From Periplaneta americana (lineage: Eukaryota > Arthropoda > Insecta > Blattodea > Blattidae): 64,000 bases of DNA. How positions within the stretch are numbered: position 1 is the stretch's first letter; each line of letters starts with the position of its first letter. The notes beneath the pieces are model-generated. The model worked only from the letters and a program-made list of their open reading frames with translations, ran no database searches and was not told where the DNA came from. A program made the translations under genes and the position numbers. The DNA lies in the NCBI RefSeq assembly GCF_040183065.1, contig NC_091123.1, forward strand, positions 8,067,001 to 8,131,000, written 5' to 3'. This document shows, piece by piece, positions 34,801 through 39,520 of this stretch.

Positions 34801-37800
34801 TGCGTTAAGTAGCAGCTGCGCGCGCAGACTCGCTCCACTCTCTCGCCGTGTTGGTCCTTTCCCCTCTTCGCCGCGCGCCATCACAAAGTGCTCCGCGCGA
34901 TCTTCTCTCTTGCGGGACGCTGGTCGTGAGTTCGAATCTCACGTCGCTGTCATATTGCTCCCTCCTTAGGACTGCTCGTCTCGGGCAGTCCCTTGGTAGG
35001 CTGCTAGTCGGTCCAACGTTTGGGGTCCTCCGGCTGCTCCCTCCTTATGGTGGCGCCATCCCATCCTTGGCTTGGCTGGGCAGCGATACTCGTACAGCGT
35101 GGGCGCCATCTTGCTTTTCCCCTTGGCCCTCCAAGGAGAGCTCGCTGGCCACGGGTTGGTCCTCGGCGTCCATCAGGAACACTTCATCCCGACCAAGACG
35201 GAGTATACGGCGCCGGACGTCCACCGTCGCATCGAGTAACCGCATGGCGTCGAGTCCCAGGACGACGTCCTCGGTGATGTTGGCGACGAACACCCACATC
35301 TCCAGTTTCCTCTTCCCCAAGGTCAGGTCCAGGAAGACCTCTCTCTGGATGGGCAAGCTCTCGCCTGAAGCAGTCCGTAGCTCGTATTGGCGCAGCGGCG
35401 TCCTCCCAGGTAGGCCCCGCACGACGTCTGGTCTGGCGATAGTGAGCATCGCCCCGGTGTCCACCAGTACTCTGCATTGACGGCCTCTTATCCGTCCTTC
35501 AGCAATCAGCCCATCGTCGCACCTTCTGTCGACCGGTTTCAGGACGAGCCGAGGGGACGGTGATGATGGCGCCGACGTGCTCCTCTTAGCATCGGCCTCC
35601 TCTCTCTCCCGACTGTTGCCAGGTCGGTCGCAACTCCTCCGCAGGTGCCCAGGTTCACCGCAGGACCAGCAGGTGGGCACCCGTCGTCTCCGTTGCTCAG
35701 GCGACTGTTGGTTTCTCTCGGTGTCAGCCACCTCTCTCTCCTGCTGGTGGCCGGAGCGGTCGCAGTCCCTCCTTAGGTGTCCCGGTCTCCCGCAGGACCA
35801 GCAGTTGGGCGTCCGTCGTCTCCGCCGCTCCGTTGACTGTTGGCGCTCCTCGACGTCGGCCACCTCTCTCTCCTGCCTGTGACCGGATCGGTCACAGTCC
35901 CTTCTCAAGTGTCCCGGTTTGCCACAGGACCAGCAGGTGGGCGCCCGTCGTCTCCGCCGCTCCGTTGACTGCTGACGCTCCTCGACGTCGGCCACCTCTC
36001 TTTTCTGCCTCTGACCGGATCGGTCACAGTCCCTTCTCAGGTGTCCCGGTTTCCCACAGGACCAGCAGGTGGGCGTCCGTCGTCTCCGCCGCTCCGTTGA
36101 CTGCCGCTCGGGTGGCTTCGGTTGGCGCCCCCCAGCATCCGTCGCCGTGACGCTCATGATCCAGTGCGGTGCTGAGACTCCCGCTGCCGACTTGGCCGCC
36201 TCCATCCTGAGGGCCGCCGCCAGAGCTGCATTGATGGTACGATGCTGTGCCAGGAGTAGCTGTTGTCTTATTTCTGGGTCTCGAACTCCGCTGCCGAAGG
36301 TGTAGGCCGCCTCTCCAGCGATGAAATCATTAGGCAGGCCCCTGAGCGCCTTATGGGCCAGTTGTTCCACCGCCATCGCAAATTCTTGCAGGGACTCGCC
36401 TGACTGTTGGACCCTCGTTTTTAGTTGGGTCCTGAACGCTGCCGCAAGTTGATGGTCACCATAACGTCCCTCCAGGGCCGCCATTATCTCAGCGGCTGTC
36501 CCATCTTCCGGAACGCTGTGAAGAATCTCCGACGCCTGTCCCTGAAGCGCGGCCAGCAGCTGAGTGGTTTTCTCTGCTGGCGTCCACCCATTGTGCTCTG
36601 CGATGGCCTCGAACTGGCGACGGAATATCGCCCAAGACGTCGTACCGTCGAATTTTGGCGTCTTGACGTTGTAATGTCTGGCTGAAGGCGATGGTTCCCC
36701 AGGGCCACTATATGAGGTCCTCCATTCTGTCGCCGATCTTTCCACGGCCCGTTGAACTTCCTCGGCAATTATCTGTTTCTGTTCTTTAGCCTGGCGATCC
36801 ACCAACGCGAGAATGTGCTTGTTTTCTTCAGCATGTCGGTCCATCAACGTGAGTATGTGCTTGTTTTCCTCGGCGTGTTTGTCCATCACCTCACTCGTCT
36901 TGTCCAGCAACTCGCTCGTCTGCTCTTGACGACGCTCGAGATCGCGGATTTTGCCGTCGAAATGGTCTACCTCCTGTCTCAATTCGGTTACTGTCTCGTT
37001 TATAGTTGTAAAATTCTTGTTTAGGTTGTCAAGATCGGCTTTGAGTTCGTCTTTCACGATGGCGACAATTCCATCTACGTGGGCTGAAACGCTTTCAATT
37101 TGCGTAGTGACGTCATCTTTCACTCCGCTTATGTCGCTTTTCATCTCCGTTTTCACTTCACTTATGTCGCCTTTCACTTCACTTATGTCACTTTTCATCT
37201 CCGTTTTCACTTCATTTATATCGTTCTTAACCTCACTGATATCGTTCTTCATTTCTGCTTTTACTGCACTTAAGTCGTTTTTCAGTTCCGCGATGGCTTG
37301 CAGGATCAGCTGTAGGTTCTCCATTGTCGATAATGTCCCGATTCTGACACCAATGTGACTTTTTATTAGTAACAACAATGTAATTTATTCGTCACAACAA
37401 TAATTCCTCTCTACAATTCACCTTAAACGCTCTTGTCAACAATTGGATCTTCACTCAACACAGTATTCGTTATAGCACTCCACCGACGACAATGACAATT
37501 TACTTGGACTATTACGCACAACAATGAACTGTTAATCTTAACTAATATTTACAAAGCACTATTTACAAATCAGAACTACCAGTTCTCAGTTCACAGTTCT
37601 TCTATCTCAGTCACTCGAGTTCACGGTATCTCGAACCACAGACCTTCAGAGACAGTTCACTGTACTCGAACTCGGGTCCTTCCAACTGCGGTCCACTGCA
37701 CTCGAACTCAGGTCCTTCCAACTGCGGTCCACTGCACTCGAACTCAGGCCTTCGGATGCTGACGCAGATGCGGACGCACACTCGAGTCGAACTCCGGCTG

Positions 37801-39520
37801 GCTTGCTTGCTCTGGTTTTCTCACTGACTGAATAACTGAAAACTGGAAACTCTGCTCTAGTTCGCTGGCGCTTCTTCTTTTATAGCAAAATCATAGTTGC
37901 GAGAATTTTCTACAGGTGTGTAGAGAATTATCTCGATATCTCTACATCGACAGACTTCTGGAATAGTCGGGAAGGTCGTTCCACATTCACTGCGTTAAGT
38001 AGCAGCTGCGCGCACAGACTCGCTCCACTCTCTCGCCGTGTTGGCCCTTTCCCCTCTTCGCCGCGCGCCATCACAAAGTGCTCCGCGCGATCTTCTCTCT
38101 TGCGGGACGCTGGTCGTGAGTTCGAATCTCACGTCGCTGTCACAATATTAATACTGATATTAATTAATTATTAGTATGTTCAAATGTCTCTAGCTTCCAG
38201 TAACCGGCTCAGAAATCTAGTACAATTTTAATTTCATGGAACTCCAGTACCGACAAATATTATTGATATTTGTCTCAGCTGCCAACATACCCGTTATAGT
38301 CGCGACGCTGTTATTTCCGGCGTGACTCTGCCTCTTTGCTTACGTCTTAGAAAGTGAAGGCTCTATAAAGTCTAGGTAGGTAGTATTGTTCGCCATTTTT
38401 GTTCTTTCGTTGCCGAGCTACCATACGAGGAATCTATTTGCCACACCGTTAAACATTATCATGTCGTAGCTCCTATGATAATAAATCAAACGCACTGTAA
38501 TTCAGCAAATAATTGAGTGGCAAATAACGTCTTCGTGTGCTTTCTGCGAACGCCAACGAAAGAGCCAAAATGGCGGGCGATTATATTAAGTATTTATCGA
38601 GCCTTAAGAAATGAATAACGTCTTCATAAGCGAATCACAAGACGCACACGTTTAAATGTAGCCAACCTGCAACGCGATTGGCTGCCGGAAATTAGAGCGA
38701 CGGGACTATAGTTACAAAATCACTATCATTTGTAGTATTTGTCAGTATCGAAATTCGAAACGAAGTTGGCAAAAGAAAATTCAACCTGCAAACTAGAAAA
38801 TCACCACAATCCACTAGCGTATGTAGTAATGGGGGAAAAATGGTTAGGTTTCACCCTTAGGGTATGAAGTAAGCTGATCCGGACTATAATAAATAATTAG
38901 TATCTGTATGTAAGTCCGTGATTAAGGTCCTGGCTGAGTTGTACATCTATTACCAGGCAGTACATCTCACTTGATGATATGTGTCAGAGGAAGAACGATT
39001 ATCTGAAGTCTGATAAGTGTAATATGTAGCTAGTCAGTGCTGTATGCAATGGAGGGGGAAAGGAACTGGCCACCCTCCCCCACTACTTCCTGGCTTATTT
39101 GCGTCACTCGTGAGATTACAACCTGCCTTCAGACAGTCAACTAAACAACATTGATATTTTCAAAACATACAGTCTATCTTCCTATATTAACCTAGAGTTC
39201 ATATTTTCCTTCAAAACACTAAATGACGAATGCATAAATCCTATAAAATTCTAAATGTTAAAATCAAAATTCCTACGTTTCTAATTTCAAATTGCTAAAA
39301 ATCTCCACCCTTACTTATTTGGAAACGAAAAATATAGATTGAGAGAATTGTATTGTATTTGCAGGATGAAACTAGTACGAGTGTCGGTGGGGGCTCATCA
39401 CACGCGATGGGTGTCAGGGGCAATGTGCTCAACAGAGTGGGGCACCAGCAGGACAAGTGGAAGCGACAAGTGAGGGAGCAGAGACGCAACATCTACGACA
39501 GACACACGATGCTCAACTAA
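15494..39520 (+). CDS. TMEM9: TMEM9-family transmembrane protein, complete five-exon gene
   Basis: Exons 15494-15556, 16030-16142, 21358-21472, 24752-24877 and 39365-39520 join to 573 bases, or 190 residues. Human TMEM9 has 183. Residues 1-22 are a hydrophobic signal peptide. The luminal part has [12 protein letters not shown] (compare EDIRCKCICP), N-x-T glycosylation sites, CNC, then [19 protein letters not shown] (compare CLLCECRYEERSTTTIK). A single membrane segment follows ([19 protein letters not shown]), then CLDPLLNKR. The cytosolic tail ends in [16 protein letters not shown] (compare the FDRHKMLS end). By family knowledge TMEM9 and TMEM9B are glycosylated lysosomal/endosomal membrane proteins, implicated in regulating CLC transporters, V-ATPase assembly or Wnt signalling. 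TMEM9 cannot be told from TMEM9B here. Introns 2-4 are very long and full of mobile elements. ATTAAA at 39759-39764 and AATAAA at 40008-40013 are poly(A) candidates. Confidence 0.94.
16030..16142 (+). CDS. TMEM9: TMEM9 exon 2
   Basis: The acceptor is GTTACAG and the donor TG/GTAAGG. The 113 bases encode the C-x-C-x-C motif (RCKCVCP) and two N-glycosylation-type sites. Confidence 0.93.
16143..17249 (+). other. Start of TMEM9 intron 2, nothing recognised
   Basis: AT-rich intronic DNA with no ORF, repeat or RNA that I recognise. Confidence 0.4.
17250..17420 (+). repeat. Left arm of inverted subrepeat pair
   Basis: Short units of roughly 20-27 bp around TGTAATTCAGAAAnCATCA repeat here. The reverse complement of the same set is found at 19650-19800. 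A shared AGGTCACATGTAATTCA string anchors the two arms. They could be ends of an old foldback element about 2.5 kb long, or two local copies of one tandem repeat. Confidence 0.55.
17578..18303 (+). mobile_element. Composite non-autonomous element with LINE L-A 3' tail (long copy)
   Basis: The element is 726 bp between 12-bp target duplications ACATTCGTTTAT (17566-17577 and 18304-18315). The first ~580 bp are not found in the LINE ORF region. From about 18158 the sequence is the last ~145 bp of LINE L-A, including CCAAGAAATGGATTCGGAAC and the end GCATTAGAAAATAACAAC. A second copy with the same junction is at 22201-22663. The 5' module may be the LINE's own 5' UTR (an internally deleted LINE) or an unrelated SINE-like head. 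Confidence 0.85.
18505..18815 (+). mobile_element. LINE 3'-end fragment (same family as 2765-3235)
   Basis: Encodes [20 protein letters not shown]-like sequence with one stop near 18571. The open part 18592-18801 follows with [39 protein letters not shown] and a final AAMNLRVP. It is a 5'-truncated relic in TMEM9 intron 2. Confidence 0.87.
18821..19413. mobile_element. TA-flanked TIR transposon / MITE, 593 bp
   Basis: The terminal inverted repeats of about 25 bp start CTGGGTGTTCAGTTCAAAAT on the left. On the right, read in reverse, they start CTGGGTGTTCATTTCAAAGT. They are flanked by TA at 18819-18820 and 19414-19415. The TA target fits the Tc1/mariner group. Open stretches inside (for example 19053-19304) show no clear transposase motif. 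Confidence 0.82.
19650..19800 (-). repeat. Right arm of inverted subrepeat pair
   Basis: The reverse complement carries the same TGTAATTCAGAAA- and AGGTCACATGTAATTCA-type units as 17250-17420. Confidence 0.55.
19805..20988 (+). mobile_element. Tc1/mariner-like transposon relic with nested MITE
   Basis: Terminal repeats share AAATGATTCATCAGGTTTTA on both ends in inverted orientation, with TA flanks at 19803-19804 and 20989-20990. The plus strand from about 19973 keeps a broken transposase. It has [20 protein letters not shown] near the start, then PPGRP. Later it reads, across frames, FQLDGALPH-like and LTVCDFFF wording and an RGSHIEHL end. These fit the N-terminal helix-turn-helix and the C-terminal part of a DDE transposase widespread in insects. 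Large internal deletions and frameshifts make it inactive. Without the 238-bp MITE at 20741-20978 the element is about 0.95 kb. Confidence 0.8.
20741..20978. mobile_element. 238-bp MITE nested in the transposon's right terminal repeat
   Basis: The inverted ends are about 30 bp: left GAGGATCGTTTTTTCAAAAC, right (reversed) GAGGACCGTTTTTGCAAAAC. AATT lies directly outside each end (20737-20740 and 20979-20982) and looks like the target duplication. Removing the MITE plus one AATT rebuilds the terminal repeat of the host transposon. Confidence 0.85.
21358..21472 (+). CDS. TMEM9: TMEM9 exon 3
   Basis: The acceptor is TTTCCAG. The donor AAA/GTTTGT is weak but is fixed by homology and phase. Encodes [14 protein letters not shown], then [20 protein letters not shown] plus K. 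Confidence 0.92.
21628..22179. mobile_element. 552-bp MITE with ~67-bp terminal inverted repeats
   Basis: The left end GGGAATTAATATTTTCATAA and the right end (reversed) GAGAATTAACATTGCCATAA continue through a shared CCATGTATAAAAAATTGAA to ATTTCATGTAGGTG. TA dinucleotides flank both ends. It lies in TMEM9 intron 3. The interior holds no ORF of interest. Confidence 0.82.
22201..22663 (+). mobile_element. Composite non-autonomous element with LINE L-A 3' tail (short copy)
   Basis: The element is 463 bp between 8-bp target duplications ATATGGTT (22193-22200 and 22664-22671). It matches 17818-18303 with small changes, is 5'-truncated, and lost about 30 bp just at the head/tail junction. It ends GCATTAGAAAACAACAACAA. 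Confidence 0.85.
22803..22871. repeat. (AC)n(AT)n microsatellite
   Basis: About 12 AC units are followed by about 22 AT units, then ACACAC again. It is a simple sequence repeat in TMEM9 intron 3. Confidence 0.95.
22960..23706 (-). mobile_element. Mariner relic, 747 bp
   Basis: The ends are CGAGGGAGGATCAAAAAGTA on the left and, reversed, CTAGGGAGGATTGGAAAGTA on the right, between TA dinucleotides. The minus strand keeps the C-terminal half of a mariner transposase: [20 protein letters not shown], then [20 protein letters not shown], then [15 protein letters not shown]. The [15 protein letters not shown] segment carries the third catalytic acid. The N-terminal half is largely lost, so the copy is an internally deleted, inactive relic. 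Confidence 0.88.
24752..24877 (+). CDS. TMEM9: TMEM9 exon 4 (membrane segment)
   Basis: The acceptor is AACTTGCAG and the donor GAG/GTGCGT. The 126 bases, 42 codons, encode the single membrane span and the [16 protein letters not shown] juxtamembrane region. Confidence 0.94.
24955..25025. repeat. Poly(C) tract and 18-bp-stem hairpin
   Basis: A run of 16 C (24955-24970) is followed directly by GTAATGTACCTTGGGTTG. About 19 bases later comes the inverse CAACCCAAAGTACATTAC with one mismatch. The hairpin sits at the edge of the minisatellite. Confidence 0.85.
25041..26360. repeat. 28-bp minisatellite, about 47 units, with alternating unit types
   Basis: The unit is TTTTAACACTTTAAAAGTTC plus CAAGACAG (type A), CAATACAA (type B), or the variant ACAATACGA ending (type C). 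Types A and B mostly alternate, giving a 56-bp higher-order period, and type C occurs in place of B at several points. ACATTTT replaces ACACTTT in many units. There is one truncated unit near 25938. It lies in TMEM9 intron 4. Confidence 0.95.
26685..27112 (-). mobile_element. RTE-like LINE 3'-end relic
   Basis: The minus strand has [20 protein letters not shown], then [20 protein letters not shown], then [18 protein letters not shown]. After a stop come HVNRMPHNR and further eroded wording. This is the typical tail of insect LINE polyproteins (C-W-x-K, R-x-x-AAE-x-x-LR). It is inactive. Confidence 0.82.
27182..27730 (-). mobile_element. LINE L-A copy, RNase H end, 5'-truncated
   Basis: On the minus strand this holds [19 protein letters not shown] and, after a frame break near 27500, the end [20 protein letters not shown]. 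It is flanked by a 12-bp target duplication ATTCAGTTTCAT (27170-27181 and 27731-27742). It is opposite in orientation to the larger copy at 28071-30678. Confidence 0.9.
27829..28054 (+). mobile_element. tRNA-derived SINE
   Basis: The head GTCGGCCTGGTTGGTGCAGT and the later GCGGATTCGATCC are good RNA polymerase III A and B boxes at tRNA-like spacing. The body has CACTTAAGTGTGCTTAAATG and GGGACAAAATTCCGGCA. The tail ATAACCTCAGCAGTTCCGAG leads to an A-rich end. The same layout is at 54016-54251 on the minus strand. LINE L-A is inserted directly at its 3' end. Confidence 0.87.
28592..29071 (+). CDS. LINE L-A reverse-transcriptase core (broken ORF)
   Basis: This 159-codon open stretch holds RT motifs through the FADD active site. 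The expected reading continues past the TAG at 29069, where the family has Trp, so this is a mutated piece of a longer polyprotein. It is not expected to be a functional gene. Confidence 0.85.
   Translation: MIAKTMESMISNRLTWYLESQNLLSPGQAGFRQLHSTHEQVIRLGQEIKDSFNKKEYTFAIFIDFQLAYDSVWRNKLLLKLQKLGISSNMFRWISEFLGQRFIATKFNNSLSSYRQTHRGLPQGAVLSTTLFNIYINDLPSLLEESNMKTALFADDIVL
29159..29893 (+). CDS. LINE L-A RT thumb/linker segment (broken ORF)
   Basis: An open stretch with [39 protein letters not shown] (the conserved YLGV-F-D-LTW motif) and [14 protein letters not shown]. It ends at a stop within the first RNase H motif (LH-TDGS). Confidence 0.85.
   Translation: MMTLNLSKSNYQIFSLGKKEREFNIQYNGQHLPRTYESKYLGVIFDSKLTWSNHLNYISEKARKRFSLLKRLTGKKWGCSRNTLNTTYKMFIQPVLTYCEEILITSPFINDIECVQNQALRLITGGIKTTPIDSMRFLTNINSIKMTIEEKALIQYVKLIRLPGNNWHSYSLLCRLKTQKSFISIVQELKQKINIPNLKENLQIKPNPLTLLNIEYNLNLTEEILKQLSLETINIRYPPQNWLH
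29909..30661 (+). CDS. LINE L-A RNase H and C-terminal segment (broken ORF)
   Basis: A 250-codon open stretch covering RNase H (the D in SDSKAA, the DAL in [10 protein letters not shown]) and a cysteine/histidine cluster at the end (C-x2-C...H...C). It stops at the natural C-terminus (SNAWH), 17 bp before the A-rich end of the element. Confidence 0.87.
   Translation: MISREQGAGAGVTCCLFSLCRSLGYGTTSFVGEIIAISESLRNLLCHINKFRNAVILSDSKAAIVSIVSKHTPSSQTAEITNMLSQLISLNKRIVFQWIPSHCGILGNENADALAKKGSTATYRPVTKSTYYSVKRFIKSTYLDYNKQNLITQSQGKKWNSLHHNPQLIPDLPRKSSVAAFRLATGHDCLAKHLHRIGIYQSPNCPLCNSNQEKDSEHLKICASVADHDNIFEKYWSARGQMTLLSNAWH
31151..31645. mobile_element. Possible TIR transposon relic with C/G-run ends
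   Basis: The left side starts ACCGTATTTACTCGCGCAAT, followed by C-rich sequence. The right side reversed starts GTACCATGTTAATCCGTGTA, followed by a 12-base C run. The two ends are only loosely alike, and no target duplication stands out. The interior has no open frame worth naming. Confidence 0.4.
32270..32604 (-). pseudogene. ETFRF1/LYRM5-like pseudogene
   Basis: The minus strand encodes [20 protein letters not shown], then [20 protein letters not shown]. After a one-base frame shift near 32360 it continues [20 protein letters not shown], then RRYYSDNN and a stop at 32272-32270. This follows the LYR-motif protein LYRM5/ETFRF1 (NLLYLGRDYPKGADYF, FVMKELEALYFLRKYR, RYYSDTN). That family's product is a mitochondrial regulator of electron-transfer flavoprotein. 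No intron interrupts it, the frame is broken, the N-terminus is eroded around an (ATT)n run, and AATAAA follows on the minus strand at 32236-32241. A processed pseudogene is the simplest reading. A sequencing error in a real exon is the alternative. Confidence 0.78.
32621..33120 (-). mobile_element. C-terminal fragment of a retroelement polyprotein with PD-(D/E)XK-like motif
   Basis: The minus strand reads [60 protein letters not shown] and [20 protein letters not shown]. This C-terminal domain is common in invertebrate repeat proteins. RPDG followed about 15 residues later by W-D-F-T resembles the core of restriction-like endonucleases used by some non-LTR retrotransposons. The nuclease reading is inference. 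The open part is 136 codons; similarity extends upstream to about 33120. Confidence 0.55.
33374..33760 (+). pseudogene. Possible hAT-type transposase relic
   Basis: An open stretch (33374-33655) without recognisable motifs is followed, one codon after its stop, by [15 protein letters not shown], a stop, then [18 protein letters not shown]-x-YK followed by an ENL-type helix is the C-terminal dimerisation signature of hAT transposases. The match is short and no termini were found. Confidence 0.35.
34160..34163. repeat. Left target-site duplication of the LTR element (ATAT)
   Basis: ATAT just before the left LTR is repeated at 38145-38148 just after the right LTR. It is only 4 bp and lies in a TA-rich, locally palindromic site, so it is weak on its own, but it fits a gypsy-type integration. 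Confidence 0.65.
34164..34954 (-). repeat. 3' LTR (left copy)
   Basis: 791 bp. On the minus strand it has TATAAAAG (plus-strand 34688-34695) as a promoter TATA box and AATAAA a few bases from its end as a poly(A) signal. It also has two 36-bp direct repeats ending GGTCCACTGCACTCGAACTC near 34480-34560. Its U3 edge is a T-arm-like hairpin (plus strand CGTGAGTTCGAATCTCACG). Confidence 0.93.
34955..34967 (-). other. Polypurine tract
   Basis: The minus strand reads AAGGAGGGAGCAA directly before the 3' LTR. A near-identical copy lies at 35034-35046 overlapping the gag-pro stop codon. Confidence 0.75.
35045..37324 (-). CDS. Gag-protease polyprotein of the LTR element, 759 residues, intact
   Basis: The ORF starts at [17 protein letters not shown]; an upstream in-frame ATG at 37378 lies inside the LTR. 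Residues ~10-75 are repeats of an 11-residue unit ([10 protein letters not shown]-type), predicting a long coiled coil, with more coiled coil to ~190. A Gag capsid-like region follows ([20 protein letters not shown], then [18 protein letters not shown] and [15 protein letters not shown]), about residues 225-390. Then come four tandem zinc-knuckle units of ~44 residues, each C-W-S-C-G-x-P-GHLRR-x-C-D (CX2CX4HX4C). The last part is a retropepsin-like aspartic protease: [12 protein letters not shown] carries the D-T-G active site and DVVLGLDAM the later conserved segment. The ORF ends TAA at 35045-35047. Four knuckles is more than the usual one to three. Confidence 0.92.
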   Translation of the reverse strand: MENLQLILQAIAELKNDLSAVKAEMKNDISEVKNDINEVKTEMKSDISEVKGDISEVKTEMKSDISGVKDDVTTQIESVSAHVDGIVAIVKDELKADLDNLNKNFTTINETVTELRQEVDHFDGKIRDLERRQEQTSELLDKTSEVMDKHAEENKHILTLMDRHAEENKHILALVDRQAKEQKQIIAEEVQRAVERSATEWRTSYSGPGEPSPSARHYNVKTPKFDGTTSWAIFRRQFEAIAEHNGWTPAEKTTQLLAALQGQASEILHSVPEDGTAAEIMAALEGRYGDHQLAAAFRTQLKTRVQQSGESLQEFAMAVEQLAHKALRGLPNDFIAGEAAYTFGSGVRDPEIRQQLLLAQHRTINAALAAALRMEAAKSAAGVSAPHWIMSVTATDAGGRQPKPPERQSTERRRRRTPTCWSCGKPGHLRRDCDRSGQRQKREVADVEERQQSTERRRRRAPTCWSCGKPGHLRRDCDRSGHRQEREVADVEERQQSTERRRRRTPNCWSCGRPGHLRRDCDRSGHQQEREVADTERNQQSPEQRRRRVPTCWSCGEPGHLRRSCDRPGNSREREEADAKRSTSAPSSPSPRLVLKPVDRRCDDGLIAEGRIRGRQCRVLVDTGAMLTIARPDVVRGLPGRTPLRQYELRTASGESLPIQREVFLDLTLGKRKLEMWVFVANITEDVVLGLDAMRLLDATVDVRRRILRLGRDEVFLMDAEDQPVASELSLEGQGEKQDGAHAVRVSLPSQAKDGMAPP
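37335..37352 (-). other. Primer-binding site
   Basis: One base inside the 5' LTR the minus strand reads TGGTGTCAGAATCGGGAC. It starts with TGG, complementary to the tRNA CCA end, and the next bases would pair with a tRNA whose 5' end is GTCAGAA-like, which suggests a leucine tRNA. Confidence 0.7.
37354..38144 (-). repeat. 5' LTR (right copy)
   Basis: 791 bp, about 99% identical to the left copy. It has intact TGTGAC...GTCACA ends and is flanked on the right by ATAT (38145-38148). Confidence 0.93.
38294..38710. mobile_element. Foldback MITE, about 417 bp
   Basis: The ends are TATAGTCGCGACGCTGTTAT on the left and, reversed, TATAGTCCCGTCGCTCTAAT on the right; both go on to TTCCGGC. Further inside, GCCATTTTTGTTCTTTCGTT pairs with a reversed GCCATTTTGGCTCTTTCGTT, and ATTTGCCAC pairs with GTGGCAAAT. 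Most of the element can therefore fold on itself. Flanking TA or TATA fits a Tc1/mariner-like target. Confidence 0.72.
38840..39155 (+). repeat. Dispersed repeat, LINE/SINE 3'-end type
   Basis: This segment has TGCAATGGAGGGGGAAAGGA, CTGGCCACCCTCCCCCACTA and CAGACAGTCAACTAAACAAC. I remember that wording as a common high-copy insect repeat 3' end. No second copy is in the window, so the support is memory only. Confidence 0.4.
39365..39520 (+). CDS. TMEM9: TMEM9 exon 5 (terminal)
   Basis: The acceptor is TATTTGCAG. The 52 codons including TAA encode the cytosolic tail with [20 protein letters not shown] and the final TMLN. Confidence 0.94.
   Translation, partial: DETSTSVGGGSSHAMGVRGNVLNRVGHQQDKWKRQVREQRRNIYDRHTMLN

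Larger units (their letters stand above)
34164..38144 (-). mobile_element. LTR retrotransposon encoding only Gag-protease (non-autonomous), 3981 bp
   Basis: Two direct 791-bp repeats (34164-34954 and 37354-38144) bound a 2399-bp interior. The LTRs differ at about six positions, so the insertion is young. The element reads on the minus strand, opposite to TMEM9, in intron 4. Its order is 5' LTR (right copy), primer-binding site, one gag-pro ORF (37324-35045), polypurine tract, 3' LTR (left copy). The LTRs begin TGTGAC and end GTCACA, except a G-to-A change at the inner edge of the 3' LTR. There is no reverse transcriptase, RNase H or integrase, and only about 90 bp separate the protease stop from the LTR. 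It must have moved with enzymes supplied in trans, like the TR-GAG class described from plants. Confidence 0.93.

Noticed and set aside
34921-34954. tRNA gene at the LTR edge
   Set aside because: Only a T-arm-like half is present; no D arm, anticodon arm or acceptor partner was found.
34848-35480. Long plus-strand open frames opposite the gag-pro gene (also 35577-35882, 35833-36150, 36951-37358)
   Set aside because: They are antisense shadows of the GC-rich gag-pro ORF with arginine/serine-rich low-complexity translations and no domain.
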